Below are positions 43,814 to 52,771 of a stretch of DNA of 64,000 nucleotides, in pieces (within the stretch, counting starts at the first letter, position 1; every line of letters begins with the position of its first letter). The stretch is from contig NZ_JBMEUF010000001.1 of NCBI RefSeq assembly GCF_048820975.1, forward strand, positions 744,001-808,000, written 5' to 3'. Below the pieces are notes generated by a model. That model was not told the origin of the DNA, did not search any database, and worked only from the letters and a program-made list of their open reading frames with translations. Source of the stretch: Glaciecola sp048820975. Its GTDB lineage: Bacteria > Pseudomonadota > Gammaproteobacteria > Enterobacterales > Alteromonadaceae. A program made the translations under genes and the position numbers.

Positions 43814-44570
43814 GCGCTGGACGTACACCAAGCCTATGCTTAATTTTTTAACTAAGCATTACCCTAATTGTTTTGTTGATGAATTAACAAAGCGTTTTAA
43901 CAAGCGTTTTAATTTAAATAAAACTGAGGTGCAAATTAAAGCCTGTTTGTTTAATCACAATATTAAAGCGGGTGTTAGACGCAGTAGACCTGTACGTCTT
44001 TATACAGATAAGCATTTAACCTGGTTAAAGCAGTGGTACCCAAAACTTAAACTGCCTGAGTTAACCGAAGCGTTTAATAAAAAATTTAAAGGTATGAATG
44101 TTTCAGCAAACTCTATTCGTGGGTGTCTTAAAAACAACAAAATAACATGCGGTAGAACTGGGCACTTTGTAAAAGGTGGCGCTAGCTGGAATAAAGGTAT
44201 GAAAGGTCTTGATACTGGTGGTAGTGCGGGTTGGTTTAAGCCAGGCAGTATACCAGTGAATCATAGGCCACTAGGTACAGAACGAATCAATATATGTGGT
44301 TACGTTGAAGTTAAAGTTGCTGAGCCTAACAAATGGGATTTAAAACATAGAGTTGTTTGGCGTGAACACCATGGCGAGATTACCAGTGATGATTTTATTC
44401 AGTTTAGAGATAACAACCGCCTTAACTGCAGTATAGATAATTTGTTTTTATCTAATAAGTTTATTAATGGCCTTATGAATTCAACTGGTTTAAATCAGTT
44501 AACCGGCGAACTTAAAGATACCGCGCAAACATTCGCAAAACTTAAAATCAAAACCAAGGAATTACAATAA
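43806..44570 (+). CDS. HNH endonuclease with N-terminal DNA-binding repeats
   Basis: 254 residues from ATG 43806. Two similar N-terminal segments (PMLNFLTKHYPNCFVDELTK; HLTWLKQWYPKLKLPELTEA) resemble HTH units; the C-terminal HNH_3-type domain has LKHRVVWREHHG and NNRLNCSIDNLFL. It may be a homing-type endonuclease or phage nuclease. It is well embedded in the operon by start/stop overlaps. Confidence 0.85.
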   Translation: MAKRWTYTKPMLNFLTKHYPNCFVDELTKRFNKRFNLNKTEVQIKACLFNHNIKAGVRRSRPVRLYTDKHLTWLKQWYPKLKLPELTEAFNKKFKGMNVSANSIRGCLKNNKITCGRTGHFVKGGASWNKGMKGLDTGGSAGWFKPGSIPVNHRPLGTERINICGYVEVKVAEPNKWDLKHRVVWREHHGEITSDDFIQFRDNNRLNCSIDNLFLSNKFINGLMNSTGLNQLTGELKDTAQTFAKLKIKTKELQ

Positions 44571-44767
44571 TGCAAAATGCCGTTTCTCTTGAAGTAACAC
44601 CAGAACAATTAAATGTTCTTGATAATGTATTTAGTGCACTTAGTGAAGATGATTTAACTAGACGTGGGTTTAGTGGTGATGATGTTAAAAATGTTTATGG
44701 CCTTATAGCACAAGTTAGATGGACTAAAGATGTAAATCAGTTATGGGAGTTTACTTCCAATGAGTAA
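44570..44767 (+). CDS. Small acidic prophage protein
   Basis: 65 residues (MQNAVSLEVTPEQLNVLDNV), acidic and helical, coupled on both sides. Function unknown. Confidence 0.6.
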   Translation: MQNAVSLEVTPEQLNVLDNVFSALSEDDLTRRGFSGDDVKNVYGLIAQVRWTKDVNQLWEFTSNE

Positions 44768-44870
44768 GCAAACGATTACATCAGCAGTACTTAAAGCAAT
44801 AAGCTTCTCTGCGTTGTTCTTCCTAGTTGTTTATAACTTTGTTTTTTTAATAAATTATTTAATGGGGTGA
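44760..44870 (+). CDS. 36-residue single-pass membrane peptide
   Basis: Reads MSKQTITSAVLKAISFSALF then FLVVYNFVFLINYLMG. Its ATG overlaps the upstream stop, and it ends 4 bp before the next start. Confidence 0.6.
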   Translation: MSKQTITSAVLKAISFSALFFLVVYNFVFLINYLMG

Positions 44871-44873
44871 CTT

Positions 44874-45107
44874 ATGGCTCACGAAGAATACAAAGAAAAA
44901 CTAGTAAGCTTTGCCACCGCACCAAGAGTATCAGCGGGGCAGCTACACGATAAGAAATTTAATCCTTATTGGGCTGGAAAATTACGCGGTAAATATATTT
45001 CTTTGGGTGGCAAGTTCAAGTTTGACACTAGAGAAGAAGCTTTAAATTTAGCGCGAGAATATAAGCAATCATGCATTGATGAAGCTAAGAAAAGGGGTTT
45101 GATGTGA
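44874..45107 (+). CDS. Small basic prophage protein, possible AP2-like fold
   Basis: 77 residues; FNPYWAGKLRGKYISLGGKF and DTREEALNLAREYKQ look like the three-strand plus helix pattern of AP2-type DNA-binding domains. A GTGGAC-like SD is weak. Tentative. Confidence 0.5.
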   Translation: MAHEEYKEKLVSFATAPRVSAGQLHDKKFNPYWAGKLRGKYISLGGKFKFDTREEALNLAREYKQSCIDEAKKRGLM

Positions 45108-45523
45108 GTAATTACACAATCGAAGAATTACAAGATAAGTCTAACAAATGGCGTACAAAAGATGGTCAAGAGGTGATTATTTACTGCGTCCATAAAAACG
45201 GGCAAGGTTACCCGTTGCATGGGGCGGTTAAATCCCAAGAAGACAATGAATGGAATACTGAATCATGGGAATTATCAGGCGATTATCTGGTAGGTGCCTC
45301 AGGCTGTGGTCTCGACCTAGTAAAAGTTAACCCTTATGAAGATTTCAAAGTAGACGAGCCTGTAATGGTTTGGGATGAAAAGTGCCCTGATGTGCCTCGT
45401 CATTTTTCTCACGAAAAAGGCGGCAAAGCTTATTGTTTCGCAGACGGTCAAACATCCCACACTACGGATCGCACTTTAGTCTGGAGAAACTGCGTAAAGG
45501 TAGCAGATTATGAAAACAACTAA
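45104..45523 (+). CDS. Prophage protein of unknown function
   Basis: 139 residues with several Trp and Cys (SGCGLDLVKVNPYEDF, VMVWDEKCPDVPRHFSHEKG); a beta-rich small domain pattern found in phage early proteins. Start overlaps the previous stop. Confidence 0.6.
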   Translation: MSNYTIEELQDKSNKWRTKDGQEVIIYCVHKNGQGYPLHGAVKSQEDNEWNTESWELSGDYLVGASGCGLDLVKVNPYEDFKVDEPVMVWDEKCPDVPRHFSHEKGGKAYCFADGQTSHTTDRTLVWRNCVKVADYENN

Positions 45524-45602
45524 CCTAATCAAAACGCGAGCGATGGTCGGCATTATTCTCATAGCCGTTGGCATTATCGCGTTATTAACTAACCTAACCT
45601 AA
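45510..45602 (+). CDS. 30-residue membrane peptide
   Basis: MKTTNLIKTRAMVGIILIAV followed by GIIALLTNLT: one membrane helix with a positive N-terminus. It starts within the end of the upstream gene. Confidence 0.5.
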   Translation: MKTTNLIKTRAMVGIILIAVGIIALLTNLT

Positions 45603-45613
45603 AGGGGTGTTAT

Positions 45614-45808
45614 GTGAGCAATTCAAAAAATAATAGCGGTAATGGTATGGGTTTTCTAAGTGTTTTAACCCTAATTTTTATTACATTAAAGCTAACAGGG
45701 TATATTACTTGGGGTTGGTTTTGGGTTTTATCCCCTATAACAGTTCCATTAACTATAGGCGTTTTGGCTTTGTTGTTTTATGCATCCTATAAGGTTTTAA
45801 AAGGCTAA
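45614..45808 (+). CDS. Small two-helix membrane protein
   Basis: 64 residues from GTG 45614 with AAAGGGGTG upstream. Hydrophobic segments LSVLTLIFITLKLTGYITWG and ITVPLTIGVLALLFY. Function unknown. Confidence 0.65.
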   Translation: MSNSKNNSGNGMGFLSVLTLIFITLKLTGYITWGWFWVLSPITVPLTIGVLALLFYASYKVLKG

Positions 45809-45818
45809 GGGGAAATTA

Positions 45819-46445
45819 ATGACTAACCAAAACCAAACCCGCAAACCCAACATAGAAAACATGGCTTGCTTTGAGCAAGTGGCAAAAGTAATAGGCAAAT
45901 CACAGGCGCGGCTTGAGCAAGGTGATTCTGATCCACACTGGTTTGCAACGGATAGCGCCCCAGTTGATTTTCGCATGCGCTCACTAGCAGACATTGAACG
46001 CATCGTAGAAATTGAAGCCGAGAACGAAACTTTAAAAAAGACTAAAAATGCACAAGCAAGTCTAATTAAATCACTTGAAAAAGTGCAGGCGCATCTAACG
46101 AACAAAGATTATTCACTTAGCGAGGGTAATTTAAAGTCACTTGAATCATCGCTTGAATCTGAGCGTGAAATGAACGCTGAACTAACCGAAGAAAACGAGC
46201 GGAGAAATAGAATGATTAAAATAACGGGATTTGGGCAGCTAAGCATTGGTGATAGAATTAAAATCATAGGAAAGTCTGAACGCGATTCTTATAAATCAGT
46301 AACCGTCAAAGATGTTTTAAATAAAGGTCGTGTAAATGAGGAGGTTATAATAAACAAAAGGTTCAACCACTACTTTATAACTAACATGCTTATTAACGGT
46401 GGCAGTTGGGCTGTAGAGGCTTTTAAACAAGCGGAGGGCGAATAG
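45819..46445 (+). CDS. Coiled-coil prophage protein
   Basis: 208 residues: an N-terminal part, a central coiled coil (about 65-130, ENETLKKTKNAQASLIKSLE) and a C-terminal small domain (LSIGDRIKIIGKSERDSYKS). AGGGG precedes the ATG. Function unknown. Confidence 0.65.
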   Translation: MTNQNQTRKPNIENMACFEQVAKVIGKSQARLEQGDSDPHWFATDSAPVDFRMRSLADIERIVEIEAENETLKKTKNAQASLIKSLEKVQAHLTNKDYSLSEGNLKSLESSLESEREMNAELTEENERRNRMIKITGFGQLSIGDRIKIIGKSERDSYKSVTVKDVLNKGRVNEEVIINKRFNHYFITNMLINGGSWAVEAFKQAEGE

Positions 46446-46984
46446 TGAAAAAAGATACCTACACAAAATCAAGATATATGATACTTAATCAAGTGCTGAG
46501 CTACCCAATCCTTGCAGGTACGGAATGGGAAACGGACGCAAGAAACCCTAAAGTGGGTGATTTAGTATCCATGAATTGTGCGCCTGCTACTGAATATTAT
46601 TTGTCATGGGTTGTCGGGTGTAATGGAGATAAAGCCCTATTAAAAAGCATTGAAACTGGAGGTTTATGCTGGTGGTCAAATGTAGGTTTTAATATCTACA
46701 AAGATGATTTACCCGAACAATGCAAGTGGTCGGACGCGCAGTACGAGTTCTGTAGAAAATGGCAAAAAGCAGCTGATAAATGCGGGGCATATATAATTAT
46801 GCCTATTTTAGATTTTGAGAATAATAAAGCTGTTTTAGGGGTAAGAAAAAGGTATGGAATAGGTGAAGTCACAAAAGAAACTATTAAAATAAAATCTTGG
46901 AGAAGTGCGACTATAAAAAGCCTGGCGCCACACTACAGATTCCTTGAAAGTGAAACCCGTAAACTGGAAACGGAGGGCGAATAG
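46445..46984 (+). CDS. Prophage protein of unknown function
   Basis: 179 residues from a GTG that overlaps the previous TAG; a GGAGGGCGA lies upstream. Trp- and Cys-rich (MNCAPATEYYLSWVVGCNGD, GGLCWWSNVGF), probably a small enzyme-like or binding domain; not recognised. Confidence 0.6.
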   Translation: MKKDTYTKSRYMILNQVLSYPILAGTEWETDARNPKVGDLVSMNCAPATEYYLSWVVGCNGDKALLKSIETGGLCWWSNVGFNIYKDDLPEQCKWSDAQYEFCRKWQKAADKCGAYIIMPILDFENNKAVLGVRKRYGIGEVTKETIKIKSWRSATIKSLAPHYRFLESETRKLETEGE

Positions 46985-47205
46985 TGTTTGATAAAATATT
47001 CAACCTAGTAGAAGAAAACCCACGCTTAACAGCAACGCTTTCCTATCATGGCATAAGTGATTATACAATGGTAATTGAGAATGCAAAGGGTTTAGGTAAC
47101 TACACTGAGGTATCCAACTGCCAACATAGCGACTTAGATTTCGTGTTAGCTACTTCTTACGCAAATCTGGCGCAATGGCTTATTGATAATAAAGGGGGTT
47201 ACTAG
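46984..47205 (+). CDS. Small prophage protein
   Basis: 73 residues from a GTG overlapping the previous stop, again preceded by GGAGGGCGA; the same 5' signal suggests these GTG starts are used. No motif recognised. Confidence 0.6.
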   Translation: MFDKIFNLVEENPRLTATLSYHGISDYTMVIENAKGLGNYTEVSNCQHSDLDFVLATSYANLAQWLIDNKGGY

Positions 47206-47495
47206 TGACTGAATACACCTTTGATAAACTAGGCCGTTTAAATTTTCATCCTGATTTACATGCTAATCAAGGTAAGCCCTGGACTAACTATGATCAAAAC
47301 TACTTAGCTGATAATTACTATATAGATGGCCCTGAATGCGTATCTTTAGCTTTAGAAAGAACCATTAGATCAATCATGGTGAAAGCTAATGAACTTAGAA
47401 AAATAGGCCTAATGTCAGCACCCACTAAACGCAAAAACCATAAACGGGTTTTTAGAACCAATCTATTAAATAAGGATGATTGCAATAATGGCTAA
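47205..47495 (+). CDS. Small prophage protein, HTH-like
   Basis: 96 residues from GTG 47205. The segment WTNYDQNYLADNYYIDGPEC then VSLALERTIRSIMVKANELR resembles the SANT/Myb-like HTH found in phage proteins. Overlaps the Dam gene start by 8 bp. Confidence 0.55.
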   Translation: MTEYTFDKLGRLNFHPDLHANQGKPWTNYDQNYLADNYYIDGPECVSLALERTIRSIMVKANELRKIGLMSAPTKRKNHKRVFRTNLLNKDDCNNG

Positions 47496-48048
47496 TAACA
47501 ATAACTGGAAAACGCCTAAAGAAGTGTTTGCTTATTTTAATGCTACCTATGGTTTTATTTTAGATGCTGCAGCTAGCGATAAAAATGCGTTATGTCATCA
47601 GTATATAACCGAAGAATTTGATTGCCTTAAAACTTGCTGGGGTGCTTATGTTAATCCGGGCTCATACGCTTGGCTAAATCCTCCCTACTCGCGCCCTCTT
47701 CCATTCGTTAAAAAAGCGCTAGAAGAAAGCCGTACCCATGGTATAGGTACAGTCTTGTTACTTAACTGTGATCTATCAGTGGAATGGTCAAAGTTATTAA
47801 CTGAAATACAATGCGAACTAATTATATTAACTGCCAGCGGCAAAAAGCATCTTAATACGTATAAGAATGGCCGTATTGCATTTTTAAATGAACATGATAA
47901 ACCCGCAGATGGTAACGCTAAAGGTCAAATGGTGGCTGTTATTCCTCCTTATGTAAGATGGGGTTCGCCTACCACTACTTATTTACCTTTAACCGATGTA
48001 ATGACCGTGGGCGCCGATATTATAAGAGGAAGAAAGGTAGCTGTATGA
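47488..48048 (+). CDS. DNA N-6-adenine methyltransferase (phage Dam)
   Basis: 186 residues from ATG 47488. Matches the phage Dam family: WKTPKEVFAYFNATYGFILD, catalytic AWLNPPYSRP (NPPY), and GRIAFLNEHDKPADGNAKGQ. Second DNA methylase in the prophage, likely anti-restriction. Target not determinable, GATC possible. Confidence 0.93.
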   Translation: MANNNNWKTPKEVFAYFNATYGFILDAAASDKNALCHQYITEEFDCLKTCWGAYVNPGSYAWLNPPYSRPLPFVKKALEESRTHGIGTVLLLNCDLSVEWSKLLTEIQCELIILTASGKKHLNTYKNGRIAFLNEHDKPADGNAKGQMVAVIPPYVRWGSPTTTYLPLTDVMTVGADIIRGRKVAV

Positions 48049-48251
48049 TTTTAACTCCTAACCAGTACGCAAAGAAATTCTATGAAGGCGGTGTTACATG
48101 CGCGACTATAAGAAACTGGATTAAACAAGGAAGATTACCAGTTGATCATGTCGCTGAAAGAACGCCAACTGGCCATTATATTATTAGAGTTAGTGACTCA
48201 CCTAAAACGAAAGCGCAATCATTGGCTGAATTAATGAAGAAAAGAGCATAG
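48045..48251 (+). CDS. Excisionase (recombination directionality factor)
   Basis: 68 residues from ATG 48045, overlapping the Dam stop. ILTPNQYAKKFYEGGVTCATIRNWIKQG is a MerR-like winged helix typical of lambda-family Xis, placed directly before the integrase. Confidence 0.85.
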   Translation: MILTPNQYAKKFYEGGVTCATIRNWIKQGRLPVDHVAERTPTGHYIIRVSDSPKTKAQSLAELMKKRA

Positions 48252-48253
48252 CA

Positions 48254-49408
48254 ATGGCACCAAGACGCAAGCAAGCAAGTAATAGTGATATGCCCACAGG
48301 ATTAAGCCCAGTTAAACACAGGGGCGTTATTAGGTTTAGGTATCGCTATCCATCAGGTAAAGATTTCTGGTTCCCTATGGGCACAACTAGGAACGATGCT
48401 GTTGAAGCTGCTTGCATATTCAATGCTGAATATAGAAACCCGCACATATTGGCTATGGAAAACGCTGATAAGTACAACCGGCCATTAGCTAAGTGGTTGC
48501 CTAAAGTAATTAGAAGAGTGCGAACCGATGAACGCTTAAGCCCTCAAGTGCTAAAAACCTTTTTAAGTAACTGCGATAAGTTAATAGAAACACATGGTAG
48601 TGTTTATTCAAAATCTATAAACCTAGAAATGGTAAATGATTTTATTGAACAACACGCTTCAAACAAAAGCATTGAAGTACAAAATAGAAAAATACTTTTC
48701 CTTTGCAAAGTGTTTGATTACTTAGTTGATATGTCAGCAATGAGTAAAAATTATGCCAGGGATAAAAAGTTAAGGCCCACTGCTAAAAAATTAAGGCAGC
48801 GATTAAAGGTTGAAGATTTTGAGCTTATTTATAATGCGGCGCCCAATTACCTTAAAACAGCTATGGCGTTATCTATTCAAACTACACACGCAGTTTTAGA
48901 AATTAGCCTGGCAAAGTATAAAGATTGTCGCATGCTTGATAAGCCTGAATTGTTAGATGGTGTGCTTGTGTTTGGTTATATGCGCATCCACCGGCAAAAA
49001 GTGAAAACAAAAGAAAGCTCTAGGGTTGAAATACCTATAACTAGTGCACTAAAGCAAATTATTGAAGATAGCCGCAATGATAAAGTATTAAGCCCTTATA
49101 TTGTTCACGCTATTGCTAAGAGAAAAAATATACCTAAAGTGTGCGACCATCCCACACAGCTAACTAGTGATTACTTAAGTAAAGCGTTTAGCCGGGTTCG
49201 TGATGAATTAGGAATATTGGGCAATATTGAGAAAGCCAAGCGCCCTACTTTTCATGAAATAAGGGCCCTATCAATACACTTATACGATTTAGCCGGGTAT
49301 GACCCACAGGCAAGGGCTGCACATGCTAATGCAGAAACAACAAAGATTTACAAAGATGGTCATATTGAATGGGTACGTGTACCCGCTGGTGAGATAAAAA
49401 TAGGATAA
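48254..49408 (+). CDS. Tyrosine integrase of the prophage (lambda Int-like)
   Basis: 384 residues: N-terminal arm-binding domain (RGVIRFRYRYPSGKDFWFPM), core-binding domain, catalytic domain with FHEIR (His and Arg II), AAHANAETTKIY (His III and Tyr nucleophile). At the position of lambda Arg212 (TGQRVGD) this protein has TTHAVLE, so the first catalytic Arg is not where expected. It ends 83 bp before the att site at 49491. Mediates integration at tRNA-Val; the missing Arg raises doubt about activity. Confidence 0.9.
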   Translation: MAPRRKQASNSDMPTGLSPVKHRGVIRFRYRYPSGKDFWFPMGTTRNDAVEAACIFNAEYRNPHILAMENADKYNRPLAKWLPKVIRRVRTDERLSPQVLKTFLSNCDKLIETHGSVYSKSINLEMVNDFIEQHASNKSIEVQNRKILFLCKVFDYLVDMSAMSKNYARDKKLRPTAKKLRQRLKVEDFELIYNAAPNYLKTAMALSIQTTHAVLEISLAKYKDCRMLDKPELLDGVLVFGYMRIHRQKVKTKESSRVEIPITSALKQIIEDSRNDKVLSPYIVHAIAKRKNIPKVCDHPTQLTSDYLSKAFSRVRDELGILGNIEKAKRPTFHEIRALSIHLYDLAGYDPQARAAHANAETTKIYKDGHIEWVRVPAGEIKIG

Positions 49409-49416
49409 ATTAGACT

Positions 49417-49431
49417 ACTGTATAAGGTTAC
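49417..49431 (+). repeat. Putative integrase arm-type site, right copy
   Basis: ACTGTATAAGGTTAC, identical to 10427-10441 and in the same orientation. A partial copy (ATAGGTTACAC) follows at about 49445. Confidence 0.55.
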
Positions 49432-49490
49432 GGATAGGGTACAAATAGGTTACACATTTTTAGCCTAAAATCTAAAGCCCTTAGAAATAG

Positions 49491-49535
49491 TGGTGCGACT
49501 AACTAGATTCGAACTAGTGCCCTCTACCATGTCAA
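49491..49535 (-). repeat. Central att site: tRNA-Val 3' half between prophage and satellite
   Basis: 45 bp matching the 3' half of the intact tRNA-Val at 58666-58710 with one mismatch (C for A in the T-stem). It is the junction of two tandem insertions: right end of the prophage and left end of the satellite. The stretch 49536-49728 holds no gene. Confidence 0.92.
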
Positions 49536-49728
49536 ACAAATTTAAAGAATTTTTAAATATTTCAATATAAACAACAAAAAACAATTATATTCATATAACT
49601 CAATTACTTGCTAAAAAACACCACTTAACAAAAGACCTCTACCCTGTTTTATTTGTTGCTCATAGTTTATACTTGATGCCAATCAATGGCCCCACTTTGG
49701 TCCCACTTTCAAAATAGATGGAAGTTAC

Positions 49729-51135
49729 ATGGCAAATATAAGCGATACGTCAATTACAAAATCATCAAGCGCCGCATTTGTAAAAAATGCAGATAAAGAC
49801 AGACAACTAACTTGCACCAAAATTAAAGGCTTTTACTTACGTAAAACTCAAACCGGTGGAACTTGGTATTACCGATATACAGATTTTGCTGGTAAGCGCA
49901 GAAAACTAAACTTAGGTAAATTTGTAGATGGTGCTGCTTGCCGAATGACTGCTGTCGATTTGATTACTGAATTTAGAAATCAACGCAATAAGGGCGAAGA
50001 TCCAAAACAAGAGATAGATAAAAAGAAAGCGAACTTTGTTTCTGACAGTGAAAGAAGAGATAGTAAGCTTGTTTCAACCTATTTAAATGGCTCTTACACA
50101 ACTTACCAGCAAGATAAGAAAAACCAAGGTAAGCACACAATAGACATGCTCAAACGAGCCTTCGATTGCTTTATGGACACGCCAATGGACGAAATATCAA
50201 AGGCTGACTTGGCTGAGTGGCAAGCAGAGTACACGAGAGGCGATATAGTGAAGAAAACAGGCAAACGTAAGCCTAGGTCGCATGATACTGTTTCAAGATC
50301 ATTCAAGGCCCTTAAAACAATGGTTAGGCATGCTTATATCAATGATGTCCTTAACTCATTCCCCGCAGACTTTGAAAAGTTCAAATTAAAGCCAGAAAGC
50401 GACATTGAAAAGGAACAAAGGCAAAACAAAAATCAGAATAAGAAAAGGCGTTTGTTAAGTGACAATGAAATCATCCAAATAAACCAAGGCTTAAGTGCTT
50501 ATCATCAACAATTGGTGAACGGAAGAGAAAACAGTCGTAATCATGGAAAAGCTCACCTGCCGTCAATGAAAAATTTAGCTTTTGCCAATTGGTTCTTTCC
50601 TTTTTTCAGACTTGCCGCATATTCCGGTATGCGCCCGGGCGATCTATATAACCTACATTGGCATCAAATTAACATCAATTTTAAAGTGCTAGTAAAAACA
50701 CCTAATAAAACTCGACATCATGCGAACCCAGCAAAGCTTAATATTCCGTTAAACAATTCAATCATACAAGTACTAAACAACTGGAGAATGCAACAAGGTA
50801 ATCCGAGCGATGACAGTATAGTCTTTCCTTCGCCCATCACCGGAAAAGAATTAAGCAGAGACGCGCATGAAAAGCCTTGGGCTAATGTTTTAAGACTAGG
50901 TAATGTAGCCGATAAACTAGACTTTTATGCGCTTAGGCATCACTACATAAGCAAGCTAGTAGCTAACAATACTCCCCTACTTACCGTTGCACAGTTAGCT
51001 GGTCACAAATCGACAAAAATGATTGAAGAGCATTACGGACATCTCGCGCCTAATCAAGCAGCTAAAGCTTTAGATGATATTAGTAACGACTTTGGACCTA
51101 CAGAACAAGCAATCAGCGAGGAAGTTAGAATATGA
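49729..51135 (+). CDS. Tyrosine integrase of the satellite element
   Basis: 468 residues, P4-like style: N-terminal DUF4102-like part (FYLRKTQTGGTWYYRYTDFAGK), SAM-like domain, catalytic YSGMRPGDLYNLHW (Arg I), ALRHHYISKL (Arg II), AGHKS and EEHYGHL (Tyr). His before Arg II is Tyr (FYALRHH), a common variant. Starts 194 bp inside its att site. Unrelated in detail to the prophage integrase although both target tRNA-Val. Confidence 0.93.
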   Translation: MANISDTSITKSSSAAFVKNADKDRQLTCTKIKGFYLRKTQTGGTWYYRYTDFAGKRRKLNLGKFVDGAACRMTAVDLITEFRNQRNKGEDPKQEIDKKKANFVSDSERRDSKLVSTYLNGSYTTYQQDKKNQGKHTIDMLKRAFDCFMDTPMDEISKADLAEWQAEYTRGDIVKKTGKRKPRSHDTVSRSFKALKTMVRHAYINDVLNSFPADFEKFKLKPESDIEKEQRQNKNQNKKRRLLSDNEIIQINQGLSAYHQQLVNGRENSRNHGKAHLPSMKNLAFANWFFPFFRLAAYSGMRPGDLYNLHWHQININFKVLVKTPNKTRHHANPAKLNIPLNNSIIQVLNNWRMQQGNPSDDSIVFPSPITGKELSRDAHEKPWANVLRLGNVADKLDFYALRHHYISKLVANNTPLLTVAQLAGHKSTKMIEEHYGHLAPNQAAKALDDISNDFGPTEQAISEEVRI

Positions 51136-51740
51136 AGGATACGGCTATCAATGATTTACATGTAAGCGAGAAACATGAGAAAGCATATTTATCGCATTTC
51201 AATTGCTTCAAAACCGACCATAAATATAGGGATTTTTATAGAGAGTTAGTAAGGATTAAATTTATGGTCGATAACTTCAAAGATACAAACAATGACACTC
51301 CGTCAAATCAACGTAGGGATCTTAATGATATATCGAAGGCCTTAAATAAGGTGATTGATAATCTAAGCAAGCTTGACCATCACCAAGAATTATTGAACCA
51401 AATTTATTATCTAAATAAATATAAAACTCTTGAAAATATACCTAAAAATGAAGCGCAAGGAATGCTAGGTCGGAAGTTTAGCGAATCAATGGGATTAAAT
51501 GAATTAAAAATTGTTTGTGAGTCCATCGCAGAAACAGCAAGTGAAATTCAAACCAATAAAGCTAAGACCCCGGTTAAGTTTGAAACTGTAAAGTTGCTAT
51601 ATCCATACTTTGAAAATAATGGCAATGGTGAAAAAGTTGCAAATGATATGATTAATTATCTATTAACTATTTCATTTGAGATATTAGGGATAGATTGTGA
51701 AGGAGGCTTTAAATCAGCCATTAAAAATGTCAAGAATTAA
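51132..51740 (+). CDS. Unknown protein translationally coupled to the satellite integrase
   Basis: 202 residues, helical, starting MKDTAINDLHVSEKHEKAYL. Its ATG overlaps the integrase stop (ATGA). Contains SNQRRDLNDISKALNKVIDN and GFKSAIKNVKN but no motif I know. It may be an integration accessory factor or a regulator. The AT-rich gap 51741-51854 follows. Confidence 0.65.
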   Translation: MKDTAINDLHVSEKHEKAYLSHFNCFKTDHKYRDFYRELVRIKFMVDNFKDTNNDTPSNQRRDLNDISKALNKVIDNLSKLDHHQELLNQIYYLNKYKTLENIPKNEAQGMLGRKFSESMGLNELKIVCESIAETASEIQTNKAKTPVKFETVKLLYPYFENNGNGEKVANDMINYLLTISFEILGIDCEGGFKSAIKNVKN

Positions 51741-51854
51741 TAGCGCATATTAAAATATTTATTTTTATTTTGTTATGACCTAGGTTTAGTCGAACATATT
51801 GTTTTCACTGGTATTATTTGTTTTGTCAGCAATCACAACCAAAGAGAATTAATT

Positions 51855-52130
51855 ATGTTAGACGACAAACAAACAGAAAATATTGAGTATGAAAAAAGAC
51901 TCGCAGCTTTCAAAAAAAGATATAACCTCAAAGAAATAAACACGAGCAAGACAACGGCTAGTGCTTTCTGCATTTCTGATTACACATTAAGGCTTTCACG
52001 CTCAACAGGCAAATTGCTCGGGACTGAAGCACCAAAATATACTAAATACGGACGCGCCGTTCGCTATCACGCACCAAATTTGATGTCATGGAATGAAAAA
52101 TTCAATAAGGCGGAGCTTGATAATGAATAA
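51855..52130 (+). CDS. AlpA/excisionase-like DNA-binding protein
   Basis: 91 residues. SAFCISDYTLRLSRSTGKLL followed by KYTKYGRAVRYHAPNLMSW has the winged-helix layout of AlpA/Xis (choice helix then wing with RAVRY). Satellites of the P4 and PICI types use such a protein as excisionase or activator. AAAGAGAA precedes the ATG. Confidence 0.7.
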   Translation: MLDDKQTENIEYEKRLAAFKKRYNLKEINTSKTTASAFCISDYTLRLSRSTGKLLGTEAPKYTKYGRAVRYHAPNLMSWNEKFNKAELDNE

Positions 52131-52521
52131 TCAAACTAAAATTTTTAAAGCAGTAAACGCGCTTTTAGCCCCCTTAGAAATACCTACAAAAAGAGCAAGA
52201 GCAAATAACTGCTATTTGCATGTTCGAACAATAAATACTGTTTCTACAAAGACTAAATCTTTGTTCTTAGAGCAGCTTGAATGGCTCATTGACGAAATCA
52301 CTGACAAAAGAAAGGAAATGTATCCAGATCGATATCAGGACTTATCAACGCCAGTTTTAAGAGAGCAACTAAGCCAGCTTGAAAAAGAAAAAGAAACTGT
52401 TTTATCAGGCTTATCGCTAATGGAAGCCTTGGAGCATGAGACGGGATCAAGGTTACCGTCAAATGACAAGCCATACCCGGTAGAAGCATTAAACTCTGAC
52501 GACGAACTAGAAGGAATGTAG
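52123..52521 (+). CDS. Small helical satellite protein
   Basis: 132 residues from ATG 52123, overlapping the AlpA-like stop; CGGAGC upstream is the SD. Charged, with a coiled-coil centre (REQLSQLEKEKETVLSGLSL). Unknown function. Confidence 0.65.
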   Translation: MNNQTKIFKAVNALLAPLEIPTKRARANNCYLHVRTINTVSTKTKSLFLEQLEWLIDEITDKRKEMYPDRYQDLSTPVLREQLSQLEKEKETVLSGLSLMEALEHETGSRLPSNDKPYPVEALNSDDELEGM

Positions 52522-52524
52522 ATC

Positions 52525-52761
52525 ATGATGAAATCGACTAAAAACCAAGCCATGCGCGATTTACTTCTTGAGCTAGTAGTTGCTCGAATGGATGCGCTAA
52601 GAAATGAGCTAAAAATTAGTGGTGATATTGATTCGAATCAATACATATTGCTGTTTGAACTATTTTTGGAGCTTGCTCCTGATGAAGCCATTTTAGAGGT
52701 TGAAAAAGCAATGAATGATAAAGGCTTAATTCAATCAACAACTGCAATTTTGAAAGCATAG
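52525..52761 (+). CDS. Small helical satellite protein
   Basis: 78 residues (MMKSTKNQAMRDLLLELVVA), acidic, helical; coupled in the same operon. Unknown. Confidence 0.6.
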   Translation: MMKSTKNQAMRDLLLELVVARMDALRNELKISGDIDSNQYILLFELFLELAPDEAILEVEKAMNDKGLIQSTTAILKA

Positions 52762-52771
52762 TGAGGTTATA

